A stretch of 64,000 bases of DNA, from assembly GCF_014212015.1 (NCBI RefSeq), contig NZ_JACJVN010000019.1, forward strand, positions 1-64,000, read 5' to 3'. This document shows positions 51,558 through 60,467 of this stretch, piece after piece. Below the pieces are notes generated by a model, which had not been told where the DNA came from, did not search any database, and worked only from the letters and a program-made list of their open reading frames with translations. This DNA is from Cohnella lubricantis (GTDB lineage: Bacteria; Bacillota; Bacilli; Paenibacillales; Paenibacillaceae). How positions within the stretch are numbered: position 1 is the first letter of the stretch; the number at the start of each line of letters is the position of its first letter. Both the position numbers and the translations under genes were made by a program.

Positions 51558-53150
51558 ATGAGCGAATCCGAGTCGAAGCAAGACCATACGTTAACGAACC
51601 GGCAAGGGCATCCGATTACCGACAACCAAAGCATACGGACGGTGGGCAGCCGCGGACCGTCGACGCTGGAGAACTATGATTTCTTGGAGAAAATCACGCA
51701 CTTCGACCGCGAGCGGACGCCGGAGCGTGTCGTTCATGCGCGAGGCGCCGGCGCGCACGGTGTATTTGAAGCCTACGGCAAAGTTGGCGGCGAACCGGTA
51801 TCCAAGTATACTCGCGCGAAGCTCTTCCAAGAGAAGGGCAAGACGACGCCGGTGTTCGTCCGCTTCTCGACTGTCATCGGCGGTACCGGCTCCCCGGAGA
51901 CGCTGCGCGATCCGCGCGGCTTCGCGGTCAAGTTCTATACGGAGGATGGCAACTGGGACCTCGTCGGTAACAACCTGAAGATCTTCTTCATCCGCGATGC
52001 GATGAAGTTCCCGGACATGGTCCATGCGTTCAAGAACGATCCGGTGACGAACCTCCCGGATATGGAGCGGTTCTTCGACTTCGTCTCCAATTCCCCCGAG
52101 GCGCTGCACATGATCACGTTCATCTTCTCTCCGTGGGGCATTCCGGCGAACTATCGGCAGATGCAGGGCTCCGGCGTCAACACGTACAAGTGGGTGAATG
52201 ACAAAGGCGAAGGCGTGCTCGTCAAGTACCACTGGGAGCCGCTGAAGCAGGGGATCAAGAACTTGACGCAGCGCGAAGCGGATGAGATTCAGGCCACGAA
52301 CTTCAACCATGCGACGCAGGATTTGTACGAGGCGATCGAACGGGGCGATTATCCGGAGTGGGAGCTGTGCGTGCAAATTATGAGCGACGACGACCATCCG
52401 GAGCTCGACTTTGACCCGCTCGATGCGACGAAGCTGTGGCCTACGGACAAGTTTCCCTTTCTCCCTGTCGGGAAAATGACGCTGAATCGCAATCCGACGA
52501 ATTATTTCGCGGAAGTGGAACAATCGGCGTTCGGCACCGGTGTGCTCGTCGACGGGCTCGACTTCTCCGACGACAAACTGCTCCAGGGCCGCACATTCTC
52601 GTATTCCGACACGCAGCGTTACCGCGTCGGCGCGAACTACTTGCAGCTGCCGATCAACGCGCCGAATACGCCGGTCGCGACGAATCAAGAAGGCGGACAG
52701 ATGCTGTACAAGGTCGACCGTCCCGACCCTCACGTGAACTATGAGCCTTCGACGATCGGCGGGCTCGATGAAGCGCCGAAGAAGGCGAAGGACCATGAGC
52801 CGTATGTGCAAGGCAACGTCGTTCGGCAGAAGATTGAGCGGCAGAACGATTACAAGCAGGCCGGCGAGCGGTACCGGCTGTTCGAGGATTGGGAGCGGGA
52901 GGAACTGATCTCGAACCTTGTGGGCAACCTGAGCACCTGTCGCAAGAAGATCCAGGATGACATGGTGAGCCACCTGACACAGTGCGACCCCGATTACGGC
53001 GAACGGGTGCGCAAGGGGCTGGAGGCGGCGATGGCTGGCATGAAGGCGGGCGGGAAGGATGGCATGGAAGCCGGCGGCGAGCTCGGCGTCATGCACCCTG
53101 GCGCTGCGGATGTTGCTGCGCAGAAGGGGCATCCGGCCGAGCCTTATTGA
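51558..53150 (+). CDS. Monofunctional haem catalase
   Basis: 530 residues. Distal His in [12 protein letters not shown] (near 60), Asn in the [14 protein letters not shown] region (near 133), and the proximal haem tyrosine in [12 protein letters not shown] (near 350) are those of a small-to-medium subunit catalase. GGGAGG precedes ATG 51558; the frame is open to 51507 without a site. The last 35 residues are Gly/Ala/Met-rich. Stands alone; no peroxide-regulator box was identified. Confidence 0.95.
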   Translation: MSESESKQDHTLTNRQGHPITDNQSIRTVGSRGPSTLENYDFLEKITHFDRERTPERVVHARGAGAHGVFEAYGKVGGEPVSKYTRAKLFQEKGKTTPVFVRFSTVIGGTGSPETLRDPRGFAVKFYTEDGNWDLVGNNLKIFFIRDAMKFPDMVHAFKNDPVTNLPDMERFFDFVSNSPEALHMITFIFSPWGIPANYRQMQGSGVNTYKWVNDKGEGVLVKYHWEPLKQGIKNLTQREADEIQATNFNHATQDLYEAIERGDYPEWELCVQIMSDDDHPELDFDPLDATKLWPTDKFPFLPVGKMTLNRNPTNYFAEVEQSAFGTGVLVDGLDFSDDKLLQGRTFSYSDTQRYRVGANYLQLPINAPNTPVATNQEGGQMLYKVDRPDPHVNYEPSTIGGLDEAPKKAKDHEPYVQGNVVRQKIERQNDYKQAGERYRLFEDWEREELISNLVGNLSTCRKKIQDDMVSHLTQCDPDYGERVRKGLEAAMAGMKAGGKDGMEAGGELGVMHPGAADVAAQKGHPAEPY

Positions 53151-53221
53151 GCTGTATGGGCGCGAGCGAGCGCTGCATTGAGGCTTGAGGAACGAGAGTG
53201 AAGGCTGATTAGCGGCATCAA

Positions 53222-53249
53222 ATGCGAACCGCCGGGCGGCGGAACGCAT
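53222..53249. terminator. Hairpin between convergent catalase and ABC-F genes
   Basis: ATGCG, AA, CCGCC..GGCGG, AA, CGCAT: a symmetric hairpin without a T-run. It may end transcription from either side. Confidence 0.45.
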
Positions 53250-53332
53250 GCTCTTGCTGTTGAGGAGTTGCTTCAAAAGTGTGCCGGCACGATCGCGCTG
53301 ATGTCGACAAAGGAAGTAACCGATGTCACCGA

Positions 53333-54889
53333 TCAGATCACCTTCGTCGTCCACGACTCGCAGTTCCACACTTCCGTCGCCACGTCGCGGTAGAATTCAG
53401 GCTCGTGGCTGATGAGCAGGACGCTGCCCTTATACGCCTGCAGCGCGCGCTTCAGCTCATCCTTCGCATCGACGTCCAAATGGTTCGTCGGTTCGTCGAG
53501 AACGAGCAGGTTCGTCTCGCGATTGATGAGCTTGCACAGGCGGACCTTCGCCTTCTCGCCGCCGCTCAGCACCGCGATCTTGCTCTCGATATGCTTCGTC
53601 GTCAAGCCGCACTTGGCGAGCGCGGCGCGCACTTCGAACTGGGTAAGCCCAGGGAATTCGTTCCAGACGGCTTCGATGCAAGTGAGGTCGTTCTGCGCAT
53701 TCGACTCCTGCTCGAAGTAGCCGACGAACTGGTTGTCGCCGCGCTCGATCTCGCCGGCAAGCGCCGGGATCTCGCCTAAGATGCTGCGCAGCAGGGTCGT
53801 CTTGCCGATGCCGTTCGCGCCGACGAGCGCGATCTTCTGCCCGCGCTCCATCTTCAGATCGAGAGGGCGGGAGAGCGGCTCCTCGTATCCGATGACGAGA
53901 CCGCGCGTCTCGAAGATGAGCCGGCTGGAGGTGCGGGCTTCCTTGAACCGGAACTCCGGCTTCGGCTTCTCCTTCGCCAGCTCGATCAGCTCCATGCTGT
54001 CGAGCTTCTTCTGGCGCGACATCGCCATGTTGCGGGTCGAGACGCGCGCCTTGTTGCGGGCGACGAAGTCCTTCAAGTCGGCGATCTCCTGCTGCTGCCG
54101 CTTGTAGGCGGATTCAAGCTGCGACTGCTTCGCTTCGAATTGCTGAACGAACGTATCGTAATCGCCGACATAACGCGTCAACTGCTGGTTGTGCATGTGG
54201 TAGATCAGGTTGACGACGCTGTTCAGGAACGGAATGTCGTGGGAGACAAGGATAAACGCGTTCTCGTACCCCTGCAGATAACGCTTGAGCCACTCGATAT
54301 GCGATTCGTCGAGATAGTTCGTCGGCTCGTCGAGCAGCAGAATGTCCGGCTTCTCCAGCAGCAGCTTGGCGAGCAGAATCTTCGTCCGCTGGCCGCCGCT
54401 CAGGTCGTTGACGTCGCGGTCAAGCCCGATGTCCGCCAGCCCGAGACCGCGGGCGATCTCATCGACTTTGGCGTCGATCAGGTAGAAGTCGTTCGCATTC
54501 AGCAAATCTTGTATTGTGCCGACCTCCTCCAGCAACTGCTCCAGCTCCTCAGGCGACACCTCGCCCATACGCCCATACATCTCGTTCATCTCGGCTTCCG
54601 CGTCCATCAAATATTGGAACGCGCCCTTCAGCACATCGCGAATCGTCATGCCCTTCTGCAGCGCCGAATGCTGGTCGAGATAGCCGACACGCACCTTGCG
54701 CGCCCATTCAACCTTGCCGGCGTCCGGCTCCAGCTTGCCCATGATGATGTTCATGAACGTCGACTTGCCTTCGCCGTTCGCGCCGACAAGACCGACGTGC
54801 TCGCCCTTCAGCAGGCGGAACGATACATCGTTCATGATCGCCCGATCGCCGAAGCCGTGACTCAAATTCGTAACCGTCATTATGCTCAT
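53333..54889 (-). CDS. ykpA: ABC-F family ATPase (YkpA type)
   Basis: Soluble tandem-NBD protein, 518 residues, without membrane segments. NBD1 has GANGEGKST (near 38), LSGGQRTK and LLLDEPTNYLD; NBD2 has GANGIGKTT (near 347), LSGGEKAK and LVLDEPTNHLD. The interdomain linker (about 235-310) contains KDFVARNKARVSTRNMAMSRQKKLD. This matches the Bacillus YkpA-type ABC-F subfamily, thought to act on ribosomes; a resistance role is not implied. AAGGTG lies before the ATG. Confidence 0.93.
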   Translation of the reverse strand: MSIMTVTNLSHGFGDRAIMNDVSFRLLKGEHVGLVGANGEGKSTFMNIIMGKLEPDAGKVEWARKVRVGYLDQHSALQKGMTIRDVLKGAFQYLMDAEAEMNEMYGRMGEVSPEELEQLLEEVGTIQDLLNANDFYLIDAKVDEIARGLGLADIGLDRDVNDLSGGQRTKILLAKLLLEKPDILLLDEPTNYLDESHIEWLKRYLQGYENAFILVSHDIPFLNSVVNLIYHMHNQQLTRYVGDYDTFVQQFEAKQSQLESAYKRQQQEIADLKDFVARNKARVSTRNMAMSRQKKLDSMELIELAKEKPKPEFRFKEARTSSRLIFETRGLVIGYEEPLSRPLDLKMERGQKIALVGANGIGKTTLLRSILGEIPALAGEIERGDNQFVGYFEQESNAQNDLTCIEAVWNEFPGLTQFEVRAALAKCGLTTKHIESKIAVLSGGEKAKVRLCKLINRETNLLVLDEPTNHLDVDAKDELKRALQAYKGSVLLISHEPEFYRDVATEVWNCESWTTKVI

Positions 54890-55010
54890 TGTGCAGACAC
54901 CTTTTCAACTTTATTTTCGAAAATCGACATTCTTACATTATAGTGCGGGCAGGCCGCCTAGCTCAATGGGCAAAAGGCAAAACAGCCTTACGTTTCGCGC
55001 CGCAAGGATG

Positions 55011-55016
55011 TATAAT
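55011..55016 (+). promoter_or_regulatory. -10 box upstream of the cyclase-family gene
   Basis: TATAAT at 55011-55016, 55 bases before the start, with only a weak TTACGT 17 bases upstream. Confidence 0.45.
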
Positions 55017-55071
55017 CGTGGGAGTATCGCCATCCGTTGGCGTCAGCATTGGAACAAGAGAGGAACACGGC

Positions 55072-55611
55072 ATGAGATGGATCGACTTGTCACGGCCTAT
55101 CTATAGTGGAATGCCGGCCTATCCCGGCGATCCGGAAGTGTCGATCGAAGTCGCGCATACGTACGCGGAGCATACATGGGAGCTGCGGCGGATGACGCTC
55201 GGCACGCATGCCGGCACGCACGTGGACGCGCCGTCTCATATGCACCCGGGCGCCGCGTCGCTGGATGAGCTGCCGGTGGAGCGCTTCTGCGGCAAAGCGA
55301 GAGTCGTGCGTGCCGACGCGCCGGATGAATGGCCGCCGAACAGAGGGCTGTTCTTCGCGGAGACAGCCGGCATAGAGTGCGCGGCCCGGCTGAAGGAGCT
55401 TGCGCCGCCGTTCGTCGGAGGCGGGCTGTCGGAGGAGCTGGAGCGTGCGCTGCTTGGTCATGGCATCATCACATTTACGGATTTGGTTGAATTGGAGCGG
55501 ATTCCGCCAGGTGTTGACTTTATGTTCTTCGGATTTCCGCTTCGGATCGCGGGAGGAGACGGCTCGCCGGTGCGGGCGGTGGCTCTGCTGGAGGAGGAAG
55601 GAGAGAGGTGA
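55072..55611 (+). CDS. Cyclase-family hydrolase (kynurenine formamidase-like)
   Basis: 179 residues from ATG 55072 (AGAGGA upstream); the frame is open to 54889 but that part overlaps the divergent gene's promoter. The metal-binding HAGTHVDAPSHM (near 45) is the family signature, preceded by DLSRPIYSGMPAYPGDP. Length is a little under the usual 205-215. Substrate undetermined: formylkynurenine is only one possibility. Start of a run of four small enzymes on one strand. Confidence 0.85.
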   Translation: MRWIDLSRPIYSGMPAYPGDPEVSIEVAHTYAEHTWELRRMTLGTHAGTHVDAPSHMHPGAASLDELPVERFCGKARVVRADAPDEWPPNRGLFFAETAGIECAARLKELAPPFVGGGLSEELERALLGHGIITFTDLVELERIPPGVDFMFFGFPLRIAGGDGSPVRAVALLEEEGER

Positions 55612-55617
55612 TCTGTT

Positions 55618-56304
55618 GTGAAGATGGCAGGTGTTACGCTGCTTGCAAGCGATCTGACAATCTTAAAGCGGTTCTACCGAGATCGACTGGAGCTGCCGGT
55701 CTTGTCGGAAGAGGAGCATGCCTTCACGATCACGGCGGGGGCGACCAAGCTGACGTTTAGCCAGGCGGAAGCCGGCGCGCAGCCTTATTATCACTTCGCG
55801 TTTAACGTATCGACATCGCGGATGGACAGCGCTGTCCGCTGGCTGGGGGCGCAGGGAATCGAGGTCTTTACCGAGGAAGGAAGCGCGGTCGTGCATTCCG
55901 AACGCTGGAATTCGGACCAAGTCTATTTCCACGATCCAGCGGGCAATATCGTGGAGTTGATCGTTCGCCATACGCTGCCCGGCGAGACGGAGGAAGACTA
56001 TCATCCGCGGCATGTGCTAAACGTCAGCGAAGTCGGCCTTCCGGCTGACGACGTGCCTGAGCTGGCGGGGCTGCTGACGGGAAGACTAGAGGAAGGCGTC
56101 TATCTAAGCGGGACCGATACGTTCACGCCGATCGGTGACGAGGAAGGCTTGCTGATCCTGGTGAGAACGGGGCGGATCTGGTTCGGATCGGACCGGCAAG
56201 CGGCGGTTTATCCGGTTCGAATCGAGTTGGAGCGGGAAGGAATGGCCGAGCTGCAGCTTCTGTCTTATCCCTATTATCTGAGAACCGGCACAGTGAATTC
56301 TTAA
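55618..56304 (+). CDS. VOC superfamily (glyoxalase/dioxygenase-like) protein
   Basis: 228 residues, GTG start at 55618 with GAGAGAGGTGA upstream, six bases after the cyclase gene. The N-terminal VOC domain (about 3-118) contains FYRDRLELPVL, FHDPAGNIVELI and alternating beta strands; a second half (about 130-225) resembles another VOC-like unit without clear metal residues. Function not assignable. Confidence 0.85.
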   Translation: MKMAGVTLLASDLTILKRFYRDRLELPVLSEEEHAFTITAGATKLTFSQAEAGAQPYYHFAFNVSTSRMDSAVRWLGAQGIEVFTEEGSAVVHSERWNSDQVYFHDPAGNIVELIVRHTLPGETEEDYHPRHVLNVSEVGLPADDVPELAGLLTGRLEEGVYLSGTDTFTPIGDEEGLLILVRTGRIWFGSDRQAAVYPVRIELEREGMAELQLLSYPYYLRTGTVNS

Positions 56305-56331
56305 GGTAATATTTTGGAGGAATATCCACTC

Positions 56332-57153
56332 ATGAACGAACAGCGCGTCATTTTGAGAAGCTCGCGGCCCGTCACGGTCGGCAGCTTAATAGAAGATTTG
56401 CGGCGATTGGGCGTTCAAGCCGGCGACTCGCTGATCGTTCATTCGTCGCTCAGCAAGCTCGGCTGGGTGTGCGGAGGACCGGTCGCGGTCGTCCAAGCGT
56501 TGATGGAGACGGTCACGCCGGAAGGCAATCTGGTCATGCCGACGCATTCCGGCGATTATTCGGAGCCGTCTAAGTGGATGATGCCGCCGGTGCCGGAATC
56601 GTGGTGGGACGCCATCCGGGAGACGATGCCGGCGTTTGACCCGAAGACGACGCCGAGCCGCGGCATGGGGGCGATTCCGGAATGCTTCCGCACGTTCGAA
56701 GGCGTGCGGCGGAGCAGCCACCCCGCATTGTCGTTCGCGGCGTGGGGGAAGGATGCCGAATGGATCGTCAGCGGCCATTCGCTCGAATACGGCCTCGGCG
56801 AACAGTCGCCGCTCGCGCGGCTGTACGATCTGGACGGCAAAGTGCTGCTGCTCGGCGTCGCTTATGACAGCAACACGTCGTTCCACTTGGCCGAGAACCG
56901 CGTGCCGAACCCGCCGCACACTTGGGAGGGCGCGCCGATCCTCGAGAACGGCAAGCGGGAGTGGCGCAAGTATCGGGAAGTCGCCTTCGATACCGATCGG
57001 TTCGACGAGCTCGGCGAAGATTTCGAAGCGGCTTGCGAAGTAACGAAGGGCGCTGTCGGCGTGGCGGAATCCCGCTTGTTCCGGCAGCGGGCCGCCGTCG
57101 ATTACGCGGCGGACTGGCTTGCCAAGCATCCTCCCGGGCGGGAAGAATATTAA
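56332..57153 (+). CDS. Aminoglycoside N(3)-acetyltransferase family protein
   Basis: 273 residues from ATG 56332, with GGAGG 11 bases upstream. Family motifs include GDSLIVHSSLSKLGWVCGG (near 28), GNLVMPTHSGDYSEP (near 67), HPALSFAAWG (near 130), and GKVLLLGVAYDSNTSFHLAE (near 180). Chromosomal members of this family in Bacillota often have no proven aminoglycoside activity, so resistance is not established. Follows the VOC gene after 27 bases. Confidence 0.9.
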   Translation: MNEQRVILRSSRPVTVGSLIEDLRRLGVQAGDSLIVHSSLSKLGWVCGGPVAVVQALMETVTPEGNLVMPTHSGDYSEPSKWMMPPVPESWWDAIRETMPAFDPKTTPSRGMGAIPECFRTFEGVRRSSHPALSFAAWGKDAEWIVSGHSLEYGLGEQSPLARLYDLDGKVLLLGVAYDSNTSFHLAENRVPNPPHTWEGAPILENGKREWRKYREVAFDTDRFDELGEDFEAACEVTKGAVGVAESRLFRQRAAVDYAADWLAKHPPGREEY

Positions 57154-57180
57154 TCTGCGTTCTCTAAGGAGAGGTAAACC

Positions 57181-57612
57181 ATGAAGGATAGAGGCTACTA
57201 CAATACGCTCATTCTTGTATCGGCCGATTGCCCCGTAGAGCGCGGCATCGTGCCGACAAGCGGCAAAGCCGGCAAGTCTGCTCATCTGATTCAATACGAG
57301 CTGCTGACGGAGCGGCCTTACTTCTACACGTACGATGAATTGCTGTATGAGGTGCATGTGCGGCATAAGGGCATTCCGGATGACGAGCTGAAGGCGCGCG
57401 GGGTCGAGATCCGCAGCGAGCTGTTCGCGAAGCCGCATCCATGCATGCGCGCCTCGATGCTGCCGAAGAAGTACGGCTGGGGCGCGCACTTCGATGCGCA
57501 AGGGCGGATCGCCCTGTATGGCAAGGAGTCGCCGGAATACCAGACTTGGATCGAAGCTTCCGGATCGGATGCTCCAGCGCTCATTCCTGCGATGCGGAAC
57601 AAGCGGGGGTAG
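57181..57612 (+). CDS. DUF6157-like protein
   Basis: 143 residues. The pattern YYNTLILVSADCPVERGIVP, LIQYELLTERPYFYTYDELLYEVH, then KGWGAHFD-type C-terminal region (KKYGWGAHFDAQGRIALYG) matches proteins annotated DUF6157. No catalytic motif is evident. AAGGAGAGG precedes the ATG; 27 bases after the acetyltransferase-like gene; a terminator follows. Confidence 0.85.
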   Translation: MKDRGYYNTLILVSADCPVERGIVPTSGKAGKSAHLIQYELLTERPYFYTYDELLYEVHVRHKGIPDDELKARGVEIRSELFAKPHPCMRASMLPKKYGWGAHFDAQGRIALYGKESPEYQTWIEASGSDAPALIPAMRNKRG

Positions 57613-57653
57613 GCCGCTGGCTGGGGCCTTCTAAATACGTTCCCAACACCAAT

Positions 57654-57694
57654 AACCTCTCTGTGATGCGGAAGCATGCCAGAGAGGTTTTTTT
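57654..57694 (+). terminator. Rho-independent terminator after the DUF6157-like gene
   Basis: AACCTCTCTG pairs with CAGAGAGGTT, with an inner GC-rich loop, then a run of seven T. Confidence 0.92.
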
Positions 57695-57704
57695 GATAAT
57701 GAGA

Positions 57705-58223
57705 TTATTTGACGCTGATCTTGTTCAACAGGCCGATGAGCTGCTGTTTGGTTTCCGCTTTCTTATCCTTCATAGACCAATTGATAATAAGTATCGTCCG
57801 ATTTGCCGTTCGAATGACGGCGTAATACTCGTTATGGGTTCCAGTTATCCCTGAAGCGGCGGTTCCGTTATCGGCGTCTAACGTATAGAGGCTGCACTCG
57901 CCTAGCGGGATGTCAAACGATTCCTCATCGATAATGGAGCTATGGTTTGGTTTGAACTGCGCGAAATCGAAGTCCTTCGCAACGTCGATCGCCGATATAT
58001 AGCCTATGTACACATCATTGTCGTTGTAAATGTCAGCATGCTTATCGCTTATAACTTGAATGCGCCACTTCTCGGGCCAAGAGAAAGTTAAAGAGGATAC
58101 AACCGGTGCATCGACACGGCTATTACTCTCGGGTTGGCGATCAGACGAAGCGAAGGAACTAGCGCAGCCAGCAAGAGAGACAAGTAGCATAGCGATGATC
58201 ATCAATCTTAGTAAGAGATTAAT
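57705..58223 (-). CDS. Small lipoprotein, apparent ATT start
   Basis: Hypothetical exported lipoprotein. The only strong Shine-Dalgarno (GGAGGTGA, 58237-58230) sits six bases before an in-frame ATT at 58223. Starting there gives 172 residues with the signal sequence INLLLRLMIIAMLLVSLAGC, an ideal lipobox and an Arg in the n-region. Alternatives are TTG 58205 and ATG 58202, which have no ribosome site and a signal peptide without positive charge. The mature part has no recognised family; it contains alternating beta-type segments (RIQVISDKHADIYNDND, EYYAVIRTANRTILIINWSM). Confidence 0.75.
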   Translation of the reverse strand: MNLLLRLMIIAMLLVSLAGCASSFASSDRQPESNSRVDAPVVSSLTFSWPEKWRIQVISDKHADIYNDNDVYIGYISAIDVAKDFDFAQFKPNHSSIIDEESFDIPLGECSLYTLDADNGTAASGITGTHNEYYAVIRTANRTILIINWSMKDKKAETKQQLIGLLNKISVK

Positions 58224-58301
58224 CGGATATCACCTCCGTCTTCAACATAGACGTTCAAATTTAAGAAAAGTTGTTCTAAGCTATCGGTTTGAAAAAAATA
58301 G

Positions 58302-58343
58302 TATTCAAAAACAAACAAAGATATTATAATAAAAACAAACAAA
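58302..58343 (+). promoter_or_regulatory. Rhamnose operon promoter with duplicated operator-like 13-mer
   Basis: TATAAT (58325-58330) is flanked by two identical copies of AAAAACAAACAAA at 58307-58319 and 58331-58343; a partial third follows. The -35 position (58302-58307, TATTCA) is poor, so an activator or alternative is possible. DeoR-family operators such as the LacR box TGTTTNTTT read AAANAAACA on the other strand, which both 13-mers contain. Confidence 0.65.
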
Positions 58344-58379
58344 AACAAAAATAAAACCAATCATCCGGAGGTCAAGGTC

Positions 58380-60449
58380 ATGGTGCAAAGCTTGTGGGAT
58401 TCATCGAAGGCATCTCAGCTGCAGGGCGACTTGGATCTGCTCGTGTACCGCTCGAACATCATTGGGGCGGATCGGCGCGTCTGCAACTGGGGCGGCGGCA
58501 ATACGTCCAGCAAGACGATCGTCAAGGATTTTCGCGGCCGTGACGTGGAAGTAATGTACGTGAAGGGCAGCGGTTCGGACTTAGCGACGATGAAGGCGGC
58601 GGGCTTCACCGGCCTGCGCATGGACGATATCCGTCCGCTATTCGAGCGCAGCGAGATGTCGGACGAAGAGATGGTCGCGTATCTCGCGAACTGCATGATC
58701 GATGCCAAGCATCCGCGCGCGTCGATCGAGACGCTGCTGCATGCTTTTCTTCCATTTAAGCATGTGGACCATACCCATCCGGATGCGATCATCAGCCTTT
58801 GCTGCGCCGACAACGGCAAGGCGATGGCGAAGGAGATTTTCGGAGACCGGTTCGTGTGGGTTCCTTATATTCGTCCGGGATTTGCCTTGTCGAAAATGAT
58901 CGCGGAAGGCGTGCTCGCCAATCCGAAGGCGGAGCTCGTGCTCATGGAGAAGCACGGCCTGGTGACGTGGGGCGAGACGGCGGAGGAAGCGTATGCGCAG
59001 ACGATCAAGATCATTAGCGAGGCGGAGGCATTCATCGAGGCTCGCGTGAATGAAGCGAAGCTGTTCGGCGGCGCGAAGCATGCGGCGCTGCCAGGCGACA
59101 CTCGCCGCGCGATCGCGGCCGAAGTAATGCCGGTCGTCCGCGGCGCCGTCAGCGACGCGAAGCGGATGATCCTCACGTTCGACGATTCCGAAGACGTGCT
59201 CGCGTTCGTGAACGGCGCGAACTCGCCGCAGCTGTCGCAGGTCGGCGCCGCTTGTCCGGACCACCTCGTGCACACGAAGGTGGTGCCGCTGTTCGTCGAT
59301 TGGACGCCGAACGCGGACGACGCCGAAGGGCTGAAGGCTGCGCTCACGTCCGGCATCGCCGCGTACAAAGAGCAGTATGCCGCCTACTTCGAGCGCAACA
59401 AGAACGAAGGCGACGTTATGTTCGAGGCTGCGCCGCGCGTCATTCTTATCCCCGGCGTCGGCATGATCAACACAGGCAAGAGCTGGGCGAACGCGCAGGT
59501 GAGCGGCGCGCTGTACCATCGCGCGATCGCCGTCATGCGCGGCGCGACCGCTCTTGGCGAATTCGTCTCGCTCAGCGAGAACGAATCGTACAACGTCGAG
59601 TATTGGCCGCTTGAGCTCTACAAGCTGTCGCTCGCGCCGCCGGAAGCGGAATTCTCCCGCCAGGTCGCGTTCATCACGGGCGGAGCCGGCGGCATCGGCA
59701 GCGAGACGGCGCGTCGTCTCGTCTCCGAAGGCGCGCACGTCGTGCTCGCCGACTTGAACCTCGAAGGCGCAGAGAAGGTGGCCGCCGAGATTAACGCCAA
59801 GTATGGCGACAATCGCGCGCTTGCCGTTAGAATGGATGTAACAAGCGAGGAAGCGATTCAGGCCGCCTACGCGCTAACCGCGCTCACGTACGGCGGTGTC
59901 GACATCATCGTTAACAACGCCGGCCTCGCGACCTCCAGCCCGTTCGACGAGACATCGCTGAAGGAATGGAACCTGAACATGAACGTGCTCGGCACGGGCT
60001 ACTTCCTCGTCGCCCGCGAAGCGTTCAAACTGATGAAGGCGCAGGAGATCGGCGGCAGCATGGTATTCATCGGTTCGAAGAACTCCGTGTACGCGGGCAA
60101 GAATGTCACCGCCTACAGCTCCGCCAAGGCGCTGGAAGCGCATCTGGCGCGCTGCATCGCGGCGGAAGGCGGCGAATACGGCATCCGCGTCAACACGATT
60201 CTGCCGGACGCGATTCTGCAAGGCTCCGCGATCTGGAACAGCAATTGGCGGAACGAACGCGCGGCCGCTTACGGCATCGAGCCGGACCAACTGGAGGAGT
60301 ATTACCGCAAGCGCACGACGCTGCTCGTGAACATCTATCCGCGCGATATTGCGGAAGGCGTGGCGTTCTTCGCCTCCTCGAAGGCGGCGAAGACGACCGG
60401 CTGTATGCTGACGATCGACGGCGGCGTGCCGGCGGCGTTCACCCGTTAA
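58380..60449 (+). CDS. rhaEW: Bifunctional rhamnulose-1-phosphate aldolase / L-lactaldehyde (short-chain) dehydrogenase
   Basis: 689 residues. The N-terminal class II aldolase domain has NWGGGNTSSK (near 37), the zinc motif HVDHTHPDAII (near 127) and EKHGLVTWG (near 190); the C-terminal SDR domain has TGGAGGIG (near 433), NNAG and YSSAK (near 580). It cleaves rhamnulose-1-P to DHAP and L-lactaldehyde and oxidises the latter, as for Bacillus RhaEW. GGAGGT lies before the ATG. First gene of the rha operon. Confidence 0.94.
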   Translation: MVQSLWDSSKASQLQGDLDLLVYRSNIIGADRRVCNWGGGNTSSKTIVKDFRGRDVEVMYVKGSGSDLATMKAAGFTGLRMDDIRPLFERSEMSDEEMVAYLANCMIDAKHPRASIETLLHAFLPFKHVDHTHPDAIISLCCADNGKAMAKEIFGDRFVWVPYIRPGFALSKMIAEGVLANPKAELVLMEKHGLVTWGETAEEAYAQTIKIISEAEAFIEARVNEAKLFGGAKHAALPGDTRRAIAAEVMPVVRGAVSDAKRMILTFDDSEDVLAFVNGANSPQLSQVGAACPDHLVHTKVVPLFVDWTPNADDAEGLKAALTSGIAAYKEQYAAYFERNKNEGDVMFEAAPRVILIPGVGMINTGKSWANAQVSGALYHRAIAVMRGATALGEFVSLSENESYNVEYWPLELYKLSLAPPEAEFSRQVAFITGGAGGIGSETARRLVSEGAHVVLADLNLEGAEKVAAEINAKYGDNRALAVRMDVTSEEAIQAAYALTALTYGGVDIIVNNAGLATSSPFDETSLKEWNLNMNVLGTGYFLVAREAFKLMKAQEIGGSMVFIGSKNSVYAGKNVTAYSSAKALEAHLARCIAAEGGEYGIRVNTILPDAILQGSAIWNSNWRNERAAAYGIEPDQLEEYYRKRTTLLVNIYPRDIAEGVAFFASSKAAKTTGCMLTIDGGVPAAFTR

Positions 60450-60467
60450 GAGAGGAGAGGAACCAAG

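Noticed and set aside
51591-53369. 592-residue minus-strand frame over the catalase gene
   Set aside because: Shadow of a real catalase; no motifs of its own.
56332-57153. Confirmed aminoglycoside resistance gene
   Set aside because: Family membership alone does not prove activity; chromosomal homologues are often uncharacterised.
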